Below, piece by piece: positions 22,782 to 35,700 of a stretch of 64,000 bases of DNA. The stretch lies in contig CM046853.1 of assembly GCA_025617745.1 (NCBI GenBank), forward strand, positions 28,585,822 through 28,649,821. The letters run 5' to 3'. The stretch is from Heliocidaris erythrogramma (lineage: Eukaryota; Echinodermata; Echinoidea; Camarodonta; Echinometridae). The translations under genes and the position numbers were made by a program. The notes beneath the pieces were generated by a model. It ran no database searches, was not told the origin of the DNA, and saw nothing but the letters and a program-made list of their open reading frames with translations. How positions within the stretch are numbered: the stretch's first letter is position 1; every line of letters starts with the position of its first letter.

Positions 22782-22974
22782 TAGAGTACCGAAGTGTGAC
22801 GTCATCAAATTTTGATTTTGTATTTCAGTATTTTTATGACTCGGGGGCCCAATGAGCCAATTGCCATAAAATTTGGGATCTGGATGTTTTTCACCATGTT
22901 CCTTTGAGATATGGTATAAAAAATGTCAAAAATGAAAAAATAGCTTTTTGTGACGTCATCACTTCGGTACTCTA
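22782..22974. repeat. TA-flanked MITE with GAGTACCGAAGT ends
   Basis: The TATAGAGTACCGAAGT left end and the ACTTCGGTACTCTATA right end are exact inverse copies. The arms continue with TGACGTCATCA. About 193 bp, non-coding, Tc1/mariner type by its TA site. Confidence 0.9.
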
Positions 22975-23674
22975 TAACTGAGAAGCGTTATGAAAATATT
23001 ACATATTTTGAGAATAGTTCCAGATTTTCCTTCCAATTTAACTCAACTGCTATTATAGTCATATTTGTTACACAGATTAACTAATCATTTTTCCAAAGGA
23101 AAAATGTGTCAACAGCTGTATGTTATTTCAATCTTTTTGTAGTACTCATAATACAACCACGTTTGCAAGACTTGAAGCTCGCTCTTTCACAAATATCAAA
23201 ATATATGTTTACATAAGACTGTGCCAGCTTACAATTCCTCACAATTAACATTGTTAGTGGTCACGGACCATTAGTTATTTAAAGTTTTCATATCTTAGTA
23301 CACATAGTAATTCAAGCATGCATTAATCGCACAAGTGTACATCAAGTATACTACTTATCTATGTACAAAGCAATCAAGAACCAACACCATCCCATGCAAG
23401 CAAATGACATCAGACGTTTCAAATGAAGATGGCATCTCGAGGTCTCCCATCTTAGATTAGAGTCAATGATCTTATGCTCCAGCGGTCATTCTTTCTTTGT
23501 TATCGAGTTTGTTGGAATTTGTTGTCATGGGAACAGCGCTGGCTCGGGATACGTCACGTGTCTCTCCTAGCACCGGTTCTGACTCCACCACCAACACTGC
23601 CACCACCTTTAGTATCATCTTCTCGCTTCGTCCTATCTTCTTTCTGTGAGCGGGGCTGATGGCGCTCCTCCTCT

Positions 23675-23768
23675 TTATGACGTGCTTGCGCTCCACCGAA
23701 GAAGATCCTCCATGATACCGGCTTGGGGGTCGTCGTAGTCTTCCAAGATTGGTAGTTCCTCCAGGGGG
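23675..23768 (-). CDS. Stat: STAT terminal exon 23 (acidic transactivation tail)
   Basis: After acceptor GTGAAG, one base completes Asp from exon 22. Then [30 protein letters not shown] and TAA (23675-23677) follow. The phase fits. The acidic/hydrophobic pattern ending in EDLLRW resembles the amphipathic acidic activation motif at the C-terminus of STAT5. It is separated from exon 22 by a 6.6-kb intron. Other frames here are also open over short stretches, so transcript evidence would be decisive. Confidence 0.75.
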
Positions 23769-26700
23769 CTTCACAACAAGAGCAGCAGAAAAAATAAGGA
23801 GAAGAGAAAACATACAAAGAAAATATATCACTTATTATTTCATTTCAGAATGAAAGTGATTTGGTAAGTGGTTTTACAGAAAATCAATTCTGCACCCCCA
23901 CAACATCTTTGAAAGAGTGACGGGCCAGTCCCATATCAATGAATCACAAAAGCTGTATCTACAAACTCAGTAGAAAAGGTATTGGATTTAATTAAAAAAC
24001 AGGGCTGAAATCTCATGAGCACAAATCAGTGAGCAACATCTATATCCAATACATTTTCTACATAAAACTTATTGATGGTTAGTCATCATCATCACCATCA
24101 TTCTCATTATCAGTGATATGGGAAAGGCCCCTATGGGCTTGGTTCATTGGTCTAAAATCTAATTTTTGACTTCCACTTGCCAATGTGGGGGTGATGGTAG
24201 GGTACATATCCACAATTATGCGGTATGTATGGAATTGTTTTCTGTCTTGTAAACCTCAAGGCATCCATTGCATGGATCGATTGGGGTAGGAAATGGCTGC
24301 CAAACCTTTCTGCCTTCTACCATATTAGCACAGAAACGAGAAGGAAATTATTATGTAGCAGATGGCTGTGTATGATATACAGATGAAAGGGGGGGGGGGG
24401 AGGCAATTTTATTTATTGGCTTCATTTTAGGATATTAGTTCTGGGGCCGGCCCATTTCATAAAAACTTGTTATCAATAACAATTGCAACAAATCTATGAC
24501 AAATTTGCTCTCAGCCAATCAAAAGCTTTGATTTTAGTAGCTTATAAGAGTCATTGTGACTTGTTATTGATAACAAGTTTGTTATGAAACAGGGCCCAGG
24601 ACATGGTGATATAATAACAACAAACATATGTTCCTGGCCATCCACTTGACAGAATACACTTCATATGATTGTGGCCATGGATATATGAAATACATTTTTC
24701 AAATTTCTTTTTACCTCTCCAAATAGAATGAACAATAATTTTTTAAAATACAGTTTTTCTCACGAACAAAAAACAGAATAAACAAACAAAAATTAACAAA
24801 CAAAAATATAAAAAGTAATAAAGCATGGGAGAAGTTGTTAGAAATATAAATCTACATCTTTAAACATGAAACAAAAAAGGAACTTCAGCAAAGCAAAGAA
24901 AGATGGGGCTTGGGGCTTGAATTTTTCTTTTTCCGCTACCTTTCTTAACAATGAATATTCTTTTGAGCAGATCTTTATGGACTAAATAATACTTTGGATT
25001 ATTTTTTTTTTAACTCAACAAAAACTTATTATCTTATGACCTTTCTCAACAATGAATACTCTTTTGAGCGTATTTTCATAGACTAAATAATACAATAATG
25101 GGGGGGGGGGGGGGGGGGGAGGGGGAATCAGAATATGTGGTTATCAATAAAATTCAGCAGCATTACACTGTAAAGCATATTTTAAGCATCACATATACAT
25201 GGAAAAAGGACACAACAGACTACGGGTAGCTAGCTAGACAAAGAGTCTCCATCCCAACAGGCCTTCTTGCAGACAGGTTTCTCCCAGTGTGTGTTGTGCC
25301 CTTCTTCCGTACACAAGCCCCTCAGCAAAAGTATTGGTGGAACAAGCCCTTATAACCCCAACTCACCAAGAATAACACATGCTCCAGTGAGTTGGGCAGT
25401 AATCACTGACCTTCGCCCAGCCGTTTGGTCACTCTTTGAATCTCTAGCTAGAAGTCACCCGTTCTCCTGAAGGGGTGTCCATTCCACTCTCTCTGGTTTT
25501 TCTCGCCGCCCCCATTCTGGCTCAATGAGATTCTTCCAAAAGGTATTCTCTGCAGCCCTTTGGTCATGAGAGAGTTTGGACAGCTGCTTTTTGGAGTTGT
25601 GCAAACAGTCGTGGATGACTTTAAGGAGAATAGACTTGCCAAAATTGAAACTGAGATGTTTTGAGGTCGAAGGTGACAGAAGACCATGAAATGTGCCATG
25701 TACACACTTCATTCAACATCTTAAAAGTGCTTGAAATGAGGCAATAAGCAACTCTAGCATCAATGAGCGGTGAGTGACCTCTAGCTAGAGATCATAGGTC
25801 ACCTTGCGGTCAAAGGTCGGAGCTTACTGAAAGCACTGGAGATGAAAAGACTTTATAAAAGGTTAGAGGCATAGCATTCTGTTTATAGACATATTCTAAG
25901 GCAACTATCTCTACATCTTTACTAGGTAAACATAAACTTCCTACAATTATCGACATGATATGAATACGCTTTAACATTTTCAAACCTTTCAGAAAATATA
26001 CACTACCTGATGTCGTATCATTTTTATAGTTTATACAATTATAATACATGTACTTAAATTCATTGGTATTTCAGCCTTTCTTATTTAAAAAAAAGAAAAG
26101 TATTGGAGCTTCTTAATACGTGAGATATTTATGATCTACTCGATACAAAATATGAGCTTAAAAAAAAAAAAAATCCCTCCAAAAAATGAAAAAGAAAAAA
26201 AGAAAAAGGGAGAGTTGACAATGATTGTATAAGATCAAAACAGATAACACCTTTAAAATATTGGTTTGAAGCAATTTAATTCTTGCACAAAAAATAAAAC
26301 TAGCATTTATAACAATGTCTAATCACAAGATGTAAAACAGATAAAATAAGTCAACTAAAATAAATCTGAAGATTTTCATACTGGTATATGAAAAAAAAAT
26401 TATAGGGTTCTTATATTGTTCAGTCCCTCCCCCCCCCCCCCCCCCAAGACAGACACATCATTTAAAACTGCATTATGCCTTAGCTGAACAATTTAAATTG
26501 GGGAAAATTCCACTGTTAAATAACATTCATAGCAATACAGGGAGAAAAATGTAAAATTTACCAGCAGGAATGAACTAAAAAATATGCCTAACTTATCCTT
26601 ACGTCCTAATCATAATGCTAAAGAATAAATTTCATAAAGGAGAAGTTTGAGGTACTGACAAACAACAAATCCAACAATATTACTGTTTTTTAAATTGTTT

Positions 26701-29700
26701 TTTATATTCATTAATTGATAAATTTATTCTACCTCTTTAAGAGGTGTAAAAAAAAAAAAAATGACATCGCACTATTGAATACATCTACATAGTAAATGAA
26801 TATATCACTGATATTTCAAGATCTTTGAAGGTTCTCTAGATGTTAGCTGCATTTATCACTTATTGCAACATAAAAAAAATTGTTTAATAATATATGTGTT
26901 TAATATTTTTAAGCAAAATATTTTGAAATGCATTGTGAGCAAATCTGATCTTTCTTCATTCATTCTTGACTAGTAACATATATAGTGTGTGGTGGTTATA
27001 ACTGATCAACTTTTTTTTCTAGAAAACTACATGACCAATAAAGCTTATAAAAATCCTAATAAACATATTTTTGTAAGTCTTCCAGAAACACCACATGGAA
27101 AACAAAATTTTCTTGCATATATTTTAAAGTGCATATCGTATTCCATCTTGTCCACATCAAGCAATTAATTCCATCAATCAGAAAACTATAAAATTAGATT
27201 TATATTCATTCTGTGTGCATTTTCCAAAAACAATAATAAAAACTATTTCATTACTTGAAAACATATAGAAAGCACAAATTACAGAACAATTTAGCACATA
27301 CATGTACATATAGACAGCTAAAAGATAAAGTGGAATTATCTGCATCTGATATATATTTCTTTGTCATTTATTTCACTAAAGAGGTGACTTATAATCAGTA
27401 ATCAGCTATTTTAGTATTTGGAATCATAATTCAAACATTATTATCATAATTTCTCATATTCTTTAATATAAGTGAAAGCAGTCTATACATCCATTTTGCA
27501 GCAATAAAATAGTATAAATTGCATCTGCTCAAAACAGCAATATTTAAAGCTTCCTTAAAATCAGTGGTAATTTACACTTTAACACAGAACAAATAATCGT
27601 AAATGCCAAAAAATATGTATCAAATTCCAACAACTGTTAGACAGCGAGATACATTGTAAATACGATTGAAGTTTTAAACTGCTCTTTTTTCTTACAGTTT
27701 TTAAGAGCTTTATCAAAATATTTCTGGCCTTCTAATTCAGCCTTCAAAAGTACAAATGAAAACTTTTTGTCATGTATTTAGTGAGCTTTTACAATAGAAT
27801 TCCACTTCATCTTCACAGAAAATTCACAAGAACAATTACACAAGATGTACAAGAACAAACGAAACATACAATAATTCACATTTGGATAACAAACATATAG
27901 AATATTCAAGGCACTGTATAACATCTTAAGAAGCCTTACTTAATTTTGAAATGAATGTTTTATTTGGACAAAAATAAGCTAGGTCTCAAGACACACCTAT
28001 TTCTATGATTTTTGTGAAGCCAGACAAGGACATCACTGCTATCTTTTGAAATGTAATCTCTATCCTTTGTTTCAACTTTTAAGGACAGCGTAGTGAAAAA
28101 TGCTCAATATTCTACACAATCTTGACTACTAAAATGCAAGAACAGGACTATAATTTCTACCCTGTAGCTTCAAAGGAATCATAATGCAAGAAATTGGCAA
28201 AGAAACTATAAACAGGATTACTATATTTCAGACAGTTTGGCAAGCAAGGTGTTAAAGCAATATATTTCATCATATCTTCAGATCGCTATGCATAATAAAT
28301 TCAATTGGTACACCATGCAAGAAAATTTGCACAAAGCACACTATATTTTTCTAAGCTAAAGAGGCAAGAATATTAGAAATATTTAATCTAGTTAATTATT
28401 TTCTCTATAGTTAATTGATCATTATGAGATTAAATGTAGAAATGCAATCACTAGTTAATTACTTTTGCTAAAAACCTACTTAAATATAATCAAACCTACA
28501 TCTACTAGTTTAAATAGTCCACTACAGCATAATGAGAATAAATATACATCAATATCTTAACAGTTGTAAGATAAATAAATGTGTATAAAATCTGATTCTA
28601 ATATATTTTTTTCACATAATATGTATCATCATATTTTGTAAATAATCTATTATTTAGTAGTAAGATATATCCTTTGGCATCATCACACATAAAAATACAC
28701 AATATAACAATATTTTCTGCTGAAATCCAGAAGGGCATTAAAGGCCAAGTCCACCCTAACAAAAAGTTGATTTGAATAAATAGAGAAAAATCCAACAAGC
28801 ATAACACTGAAATTTCATCAAAATAGGATGTAAAATAAGAAAGTTATGGTATTTTAAAGTTTCGCTTAATTTCGCAAAGCATTTATATGCACATCCTGCT
28901 CAGTATGCAAATGAGGAACCAGTGACGTCACCCACTCACTATTTCTTTTGTATTTTATTACATGAAATACGAAATATTTTATTTCTTCCTTGTTATAATG
29001 TGAAACAAGATTTGGTTCCTCGCTGAACATGTGTAATTGTCATTGTTGCAACCTAAACATTCAGTGAGAGCTTCCTACTTGTGAAATCTGCAGAAATTAA
29101 AATATTCTATATTTCACATAATAAAATACAAAAGAAATAGTGAGCGGGTGACGTCACTGGTTCCCTCATTTGCATACTGAGCAGGATGTGCATGTAACTG
29201 TTTTGCGAAATTAAGCGAAACTTTAAAATACCATAACTTTCTTATTTTACATCCTATTTTGATGAAATTTTCAGTGTTATGCTTGTTGGATTTTTCTCTA
29301 TTTATTCAAATCAACTTTTTGTAAGGGTGGACTTGGCCTTAACTCAAAGAATTAAGGTCCTTATGGCTCTCAAAACATAATATATTCTTCAAATAATCCT
29401 GGGGAGTGTTTCATCAAGCATTTTGTCAGTGATTTTTACCGACAACTGTTATAAGCTACTGAAATCCTTGCATCGGATTGGCTGAGAGCAAATTTGTCAG
29501 TAAAAATCACTGACAAAATGCTTGATGAAACGCTCCCCTGAAGTTCACAAACTGGATATCCTAAAGTGGTTGGTGCAATAAATAAGTTAAACACACAAAA
29601 GTGTCTAAGTAAATGAATAGGATGGTGCTGCCCAGTAAATTTGCAAAAAAAACAAGGTTTTTAGATGAACATAAATTAATCAGATAATGCTTCATAAATT

Positions 29701-32700
29701 ATTTTTCTAACAGTTATCATTGGTGAAAAGTATCGGTTATATTATCTACTCGAACACATCAACATTCAAATTTCACAAATTAAAGTCCACAGTCCGTATA
29801 TGAGTGCATATAGGCCTGTTGTGTTGCATACATGAAACAGTGTGACCTGCTATAGTAAAATCGGTATTTTCACAAATTTCAGTAAAAGTTGGCAAGATCA
29901 AAACTGATTAAGATGAGTGAAAGCAATTTCAAACAGACGCAGGAAATACAGCATAGATTTGAGAAAGCTCTGATTTGCCAAGAATTAAAGAATTGTGAAA
30001 AAAGATTTTTAAATGTGACGCGCAATAAATATTATCTCGTAAAAACCGCTGCTTTTTACATTAGTGGTTAAGTAAAATTTTCCAGTATTTATTTTGAACA
30101 TTCTGGTAACAAACAAACTTGCATGGCTACATATTCGCAAAATATGAACTTGATCCAAGGAAAATTGCTGGCAGTTCTTCGGAGGGAGTAGCATCACTGA
30201 CATAGATATGGTGACACCTCAGGAGAACTGTACAAACGGACCTTCTACACTAACAACTCCTGCATCGATTACCATGCTTTTACATTTTAAAAATACATAT
30301 TCTTCTTTCCTTGAATTGCTATAGCTCTGGTGGAGGACGGACAGGGGGCCTACTTACTCAAGGTTTTGGTCCATGGACGTGGTTCCTACCATACCATCAC
30401 TGGATGACACCCTGAGAGCGGAGGAGGTCATCTGCTGCTGGGAGGGCGGCGACATGGGCTCACGGTTGCCCATCTCCTGGCTGTGATGCTGGGGTGGCCC
30501 ACTGCATAAATGACAGAGGGCAAAAGACATTTTACCAAGATGTTTGGACTTACATGCACGTATCAATATTGCAAACAAGATCAAACTGTTTCCCTGTCAC
30601 ATGTCCTGCACGAATTAACATGGATTTCTATGATTGGTTGGGCAATATGTTTGGCAGGAATGTATTTGACGCACTCATTTGCAAAGTCTGAACAAATTGC
30701 CTTCATTTACCGGTAAACCAAAGATAGAAATAAATATTGTAATATAATAAATGCATAAATAATCAGCATGCAGCATAAGCTTTTTACAGTAAGATATTAA
30801 GACATTCAAATCTATTCCCAATTCTTTTTTAACATTATACAAAACATTGCAATCCAACATATAAATGATGTCTACAAAAGGTCTCAGGATGATTGAACTG
30901 AAGTAAAATGTTGAGAGACAAGAAACGAAAAAGTAACTATTCTGCTACAAAGTGAACTGATCTTCTTACCCAGGCATGTGTGGGATATGGCTGACTAGAG
31001 AGGTTGGTACATAACCCCCATCACCCTGTGGAGGTACCTCTGTGAATGGAATGAACAAGAAAATCTTGATAAATGAACAGCTTGTGACTTCACAAAAGAA
31101 AAAATACTATGTCATATACAATGACCACTCAATGTTGTATTGAACTGCAATATCGTGGCAAGACTTCAGTTCTAATGACTTTACATTCAATATATAAAAT
31201 TCAAAATAACCTCATCTTTGAACAACATACTTTGAATCATGTATTTTGTCAACATATCACAAGTCAAATGTGAGGACATTCCCATAATGAGTTTTATTAT
31301 CATTACTGCACTGATTTAAGAAGAATTAAAAGAACATACATAAATTACAACAAAATTTTTTTTTTAAATATATAAAAGAACAAGTAATCATTACAAGGGG
31401 CATAATACTGAAACTTTTCTTCAGAAGTATTTTTCAAAGTGCTTTTGTAAAAAAGTATAGTTTCAATTACATTCAGCAAAAAACAAAAGTAGGTCTCAGG
31501 AATATCTGAGCCCAAATTACACATCAACATTCCAAAACAACAGCAAGTACACACTAACAATACACCCTTGACAGTCGTAACTTTATACAAAGAAATGACA
31601 ATAGGAACCTATGATCAGCAGTGTCCAAAATCTGCATCCTTTGGTTTGTCAGGTTTACTAGCCTGCAAAGACAGCATTAACCTTAAACAAAGAAATTACT
31701 TTGGGGGAACCTATGGTCAGTAGCTTCCACAGGTTTTGTCCTTTGGTTTGTCAGGGTAACCAGTCGGCACTGACAGTAATAACCTTATACAGTTGTGTAC
31801 ATAGAAACCTCTATGGGAACAGCTACAGTCAGTGGTGTAATACTGTCTAAAAGCTGTGTCCTTTGGGTTTGTTGGGGAAACTACCCTGCAAAGACAACAT
31901 TAACCTTGTACAAAGAAATGACTCAATGGAACTTACGGTCAGTGGTGTAATACTGTCCAAAGGCTGCATCCTTTTGTTTGTCAGGATACAGGTGGGTCAG
32001 ATGGCTCAAGTCATGGATACGGTCAGCCAGAGAACGGATGTTGAAGTCATCTGCTGTGAATGGCTGCAGGTTGTAGACCTGACGCTCTCCTATCCAGAGG
32101 AAGAATAAGAATATGACATTAAATCTTTCATTCTGGAGACAAGACAATGGCTCCATTAAAAACCCAAAGTGAAGCTCCACTTCCAGAATAAATTTTCAAG
32201 AATCTTAGTTAATTTATACCATGTAATCACAGGTTAAGGTACAGTCTAGGCTAACCAAATGTAAACAAAATAGCAAAAACTTGCTTTAAACCTTATACCC
32301 TACAAACAGACGTGTGAAACGGCCTGAATCAGACCAGGGCCCTGTTTCATAAAACATGTTATCAATAACATGCTGCAATAAATGTTATAAGCTACTGAAA
32401 TCCTTCATCTGATTGGCTGAGAGCAAATTTGTCATAGAAATGTGGCAGTTGTTACTGATAACAAGTTTAATGAGACGGGACCCAGAGCCTGAAGTGACAT
32501 ACTTGTTCAAGTATGAGCTGTTATAAAGGCAACCTACTCTACTGCTTTTCAGTTTTTGCAAAATCATACTGTGCTGATTCCAAATTATGTTGTTTTTACT
32601 ACCAACAGAAAACAACATCAATCAAATCAATGACTTTAAAATACCAATAATACACATGTACCTCACACAAAGCTCTACCACTCCTGCTCTTCGTATAACA

Positions 32701-35700
32701 TTCTGTCATTGTACATTTAAAGAATTAAAAAAAAAAGGAATTCCTTACCTGTGTTGGCATCCTCTGCCAGCCAAGCAATGGTAATGCCTCCAATTTCCGA
32801 GTCACTGAAGCGCAACAAGAAGCACCCTACTTGCTGGGACAAGAGTAGATCATGAGCCATGCTACGAGACACAAAACCCATAATGGATCTGCGAATGGAA
32901 GGGAAAACAAGATGAAATGCAACATATTTCTTGCTTGAACATTAATGTAGTCAGGACATATGGGGGTGGGGTTTCCATTGTCTAAATCAGAAATATGTTT
33001 AAAAATATGTTTTAACTTTGATTAAAAATGATTTGAATCATCCTGAAGTTCAGCTAAACTTACAAGTTGGATAAAAAGTTAAGGGCACGTAACTTGTATC
33101 CTGAATAAATGATTTTTGACAGAATAAGTGAATTAGTTACATATATATAACACAGAAAATTAATGAAAATAGGGGCTAGAAGGTATTTGTGGATTTCTAT
33201 GTGTAAACAGATTTTATTTACTACCCTCCTGAAAAACAAACACAGAACCTTGAGAATACTTCAACTTACCCATCATTCCAAGGTCCTCTCAAGTGTTTCC
33301 TGGTGAGTTCTAGTACACCGTGGAACCAGCGCCAGAAAGTAAAGGTGCGATTAGGCAAGGGGTCCTAACGAGAAATGATAATATTACACACTAAATATAG
33401 AATCAAAATATCTTATCTATGTTAAGATACTTCCATCCTATACGTACAAAGTAAAGAATACAAAATATTGTGGTATATACATAGGTGTTGGGTTAAGTTT
33501 TCAAAGAGAATTGCCATGGTGAACCAACATAATGAACACAAAAACACACAACATATTAACTGATGTTAATTGGAAATATGCATTAAGCATTATACATGTA
33601 CTAACCAACTGTGAACTGAATGCAAAGAAAATGTATACCAACTATTTTTGTTATTTATATTGATTTTATGAAGATGCAGTGTTATGCACCAACAAAACTT
33701 AAAAAGTAGAATATAAAAACATCAATATCTTTTTTCCCCTAAATTTAAATGGCTACAACGAGCACTCAAAGCAGAAAAAAAAAGAAGTCTGCGACAGATA
33801 TCAAAGTCAAGATCCAATACAAATTGCTTATCACTGCACTCTTTGACCAAACACTCATTCTTAAGTAACTTCTTAAAGGTTGGGTTAGAAATGATAATCT
33901 GCATTGTCACCATCTGATACTTGCATCGACTAGCACCATCAAGCCATCTTACCCTGTTGAAGATGCTCCAAGTGATGTAGACATTGCTGAAGTCTTCTGT
34001 TTGGCCTACATTGTGGTCTGCTTAAAAATGGGCAAGGACATGAAGAGAAGATGAATACATCACCTATGTATGTGCAAATATGTCATCCAACCCAAGAAAC
34101 AAGTTATGGCTATTGTAGGAATGAAGAATTGTTCAGCAGCACCCTCAACTGTTGGAAAACACCACCCCAATTTCAATGCACATCAAGGGCTTAAATACTG
34201 CATCATCAGGTATAAAGACTGCAACTTCTCTTTGTTTCATGTACCTAAAAATATCTAATATAATTGAATTAATGCACATGGAACTCAACTTTTAAGGACC
34301 TATATTTATGAACATTATTATTTTTGTTTTAAGATCGAAGCGAACCTGTCCATTGTTCAACTTTCATTTCCAGGGTGTGAAAGGATTATACCTTGCTAGA
34401 TTATTAAGGTTATTAAGGAATCCTGCATGACACTTACGACTGAAAGCCTTCTGAGCGAGATAGAGTAGATTGGCATCACTCAGACTGCGCCCATTGGCTA
34501 ACATGAACTTGGAGTTGAGGGCTCGGCCCATGTCAGCGAAGGGAACGCCATCAGGGACCACAAATGGGACTCGTCCCTAACAAAACAATCAGAGAGAAAA
34601 CATAGATTTCATCCAATTCATTCAAAGACATAGCTGGTGATTTCATAGGAATCAAAATATGGTAAACCCACTTTTTTAAACGGGCTGTTTTTAATGAAGA
34701 AAAAGAACTTCTCAAATTGCAAGAAAGCCAAGAATTCAACATTGTTTCTCAGTTTTTTTCAAGGAATGCAAGTTCTGTGAATCTGGACCTCCAAAAAAAG
34801 TTGTATGTGTCATACATACATAAGTTTTGGGTTGTATAATTTGAATATTTGACATTAAGGATCAGAAATAATTATATAACATAATAACATTTTTTTTTAA
34901 AACCCACAAATCCAATTACCATGTAGATGATTAAAAAACTGTGAATCAATAGCAAGAATTATATACTACAGCAAAGAATATCCAAAATGTACTACAGTTT
35001 GTAAACCGGGGATTGACGGCTTTGCTCCGGTCGAACACCAGTGCACCAATATATTAATGGACCAAGAATATTTTACATACGGTTTAGCATGTCCATTAAG
35101 ATTTGCTATTTTTGACTACGGTACGTTGGTTATAATGTCTTGCATTTAATTTGACCATAAACTTGGCCATGTAAAAGTTGGTTAGACACTTCAAAAAATT
35201 GGCTTAAATTTCACTTTAATTGTAGCTCAAAGTTGAAAACTCATGCCACAATTCGATCTCCAGTAAAAGACATTTGTATTTTTTTTTTTCATTTGATTTT
35301 TTTATCGCCAAAAATGGTGAGGGGGGGCTAAATTAGCCCCCCCCCCCCCCAGGCTATTGAGGGTTACAAAAGTTGGTTTTGGTGTCAAAATATTGAATTT
35401 CTGCGAATATCCTTCCTTCTCAAACACATATTCTCATACCCTATTGTCACGTGACTCGCGTGACTCGCGATCGCAATAGCAGATTTTATGATTGCGATCA
35501 TGAGTCATGTGACTAATATACATGTTTAAGAAGGAAGAATAATCAGAGAAATTCAATAATTTGACACCAAAAATAAATTATTGCAACAGGAATCCAATAG
35601 AAATCATATCAAATGAAAGAATATAAAAATCTTTTACTGAAGAATGCACTGAGGCATGAGATTTTAGCTTTGAGCTAGAATAAAAGTGAAAATACAAGCA

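Larger units (their letters stand above)
18930..23674 (-). other. 3' flank of the STAT gene and spacer
   Basis: Downstream of the STAT stop codon. The first ~1 kb looks like 3' UTR. Further left there are only repeats (listed separately) and AT-rich sequence. A TTTATT (AATAAA on the minus strand) near 18977 is one of several possible poly(A) signals; none could be chosen. Confidence 0.35.
23769..30357 (-). other. 6.6-kb STAT intron before the acidic exon
   Basis: Very AT-rich, especially 25900-28700, where I see nothing coding. It contains a candidate alternative exon (25455-25650), foldback repeats, a G run (25099-25118), a C run (26427-26445) and A runs. Confidence 0.6.

Noticed and set aside
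23472-23831. 119-codon minus-strand frame ([15 protein letters not shown]...) over the last STAT exon
   Set aside because: A different frame of the same DNA. The frame continuous with exon 22 is the short acidic one, which fits the family.
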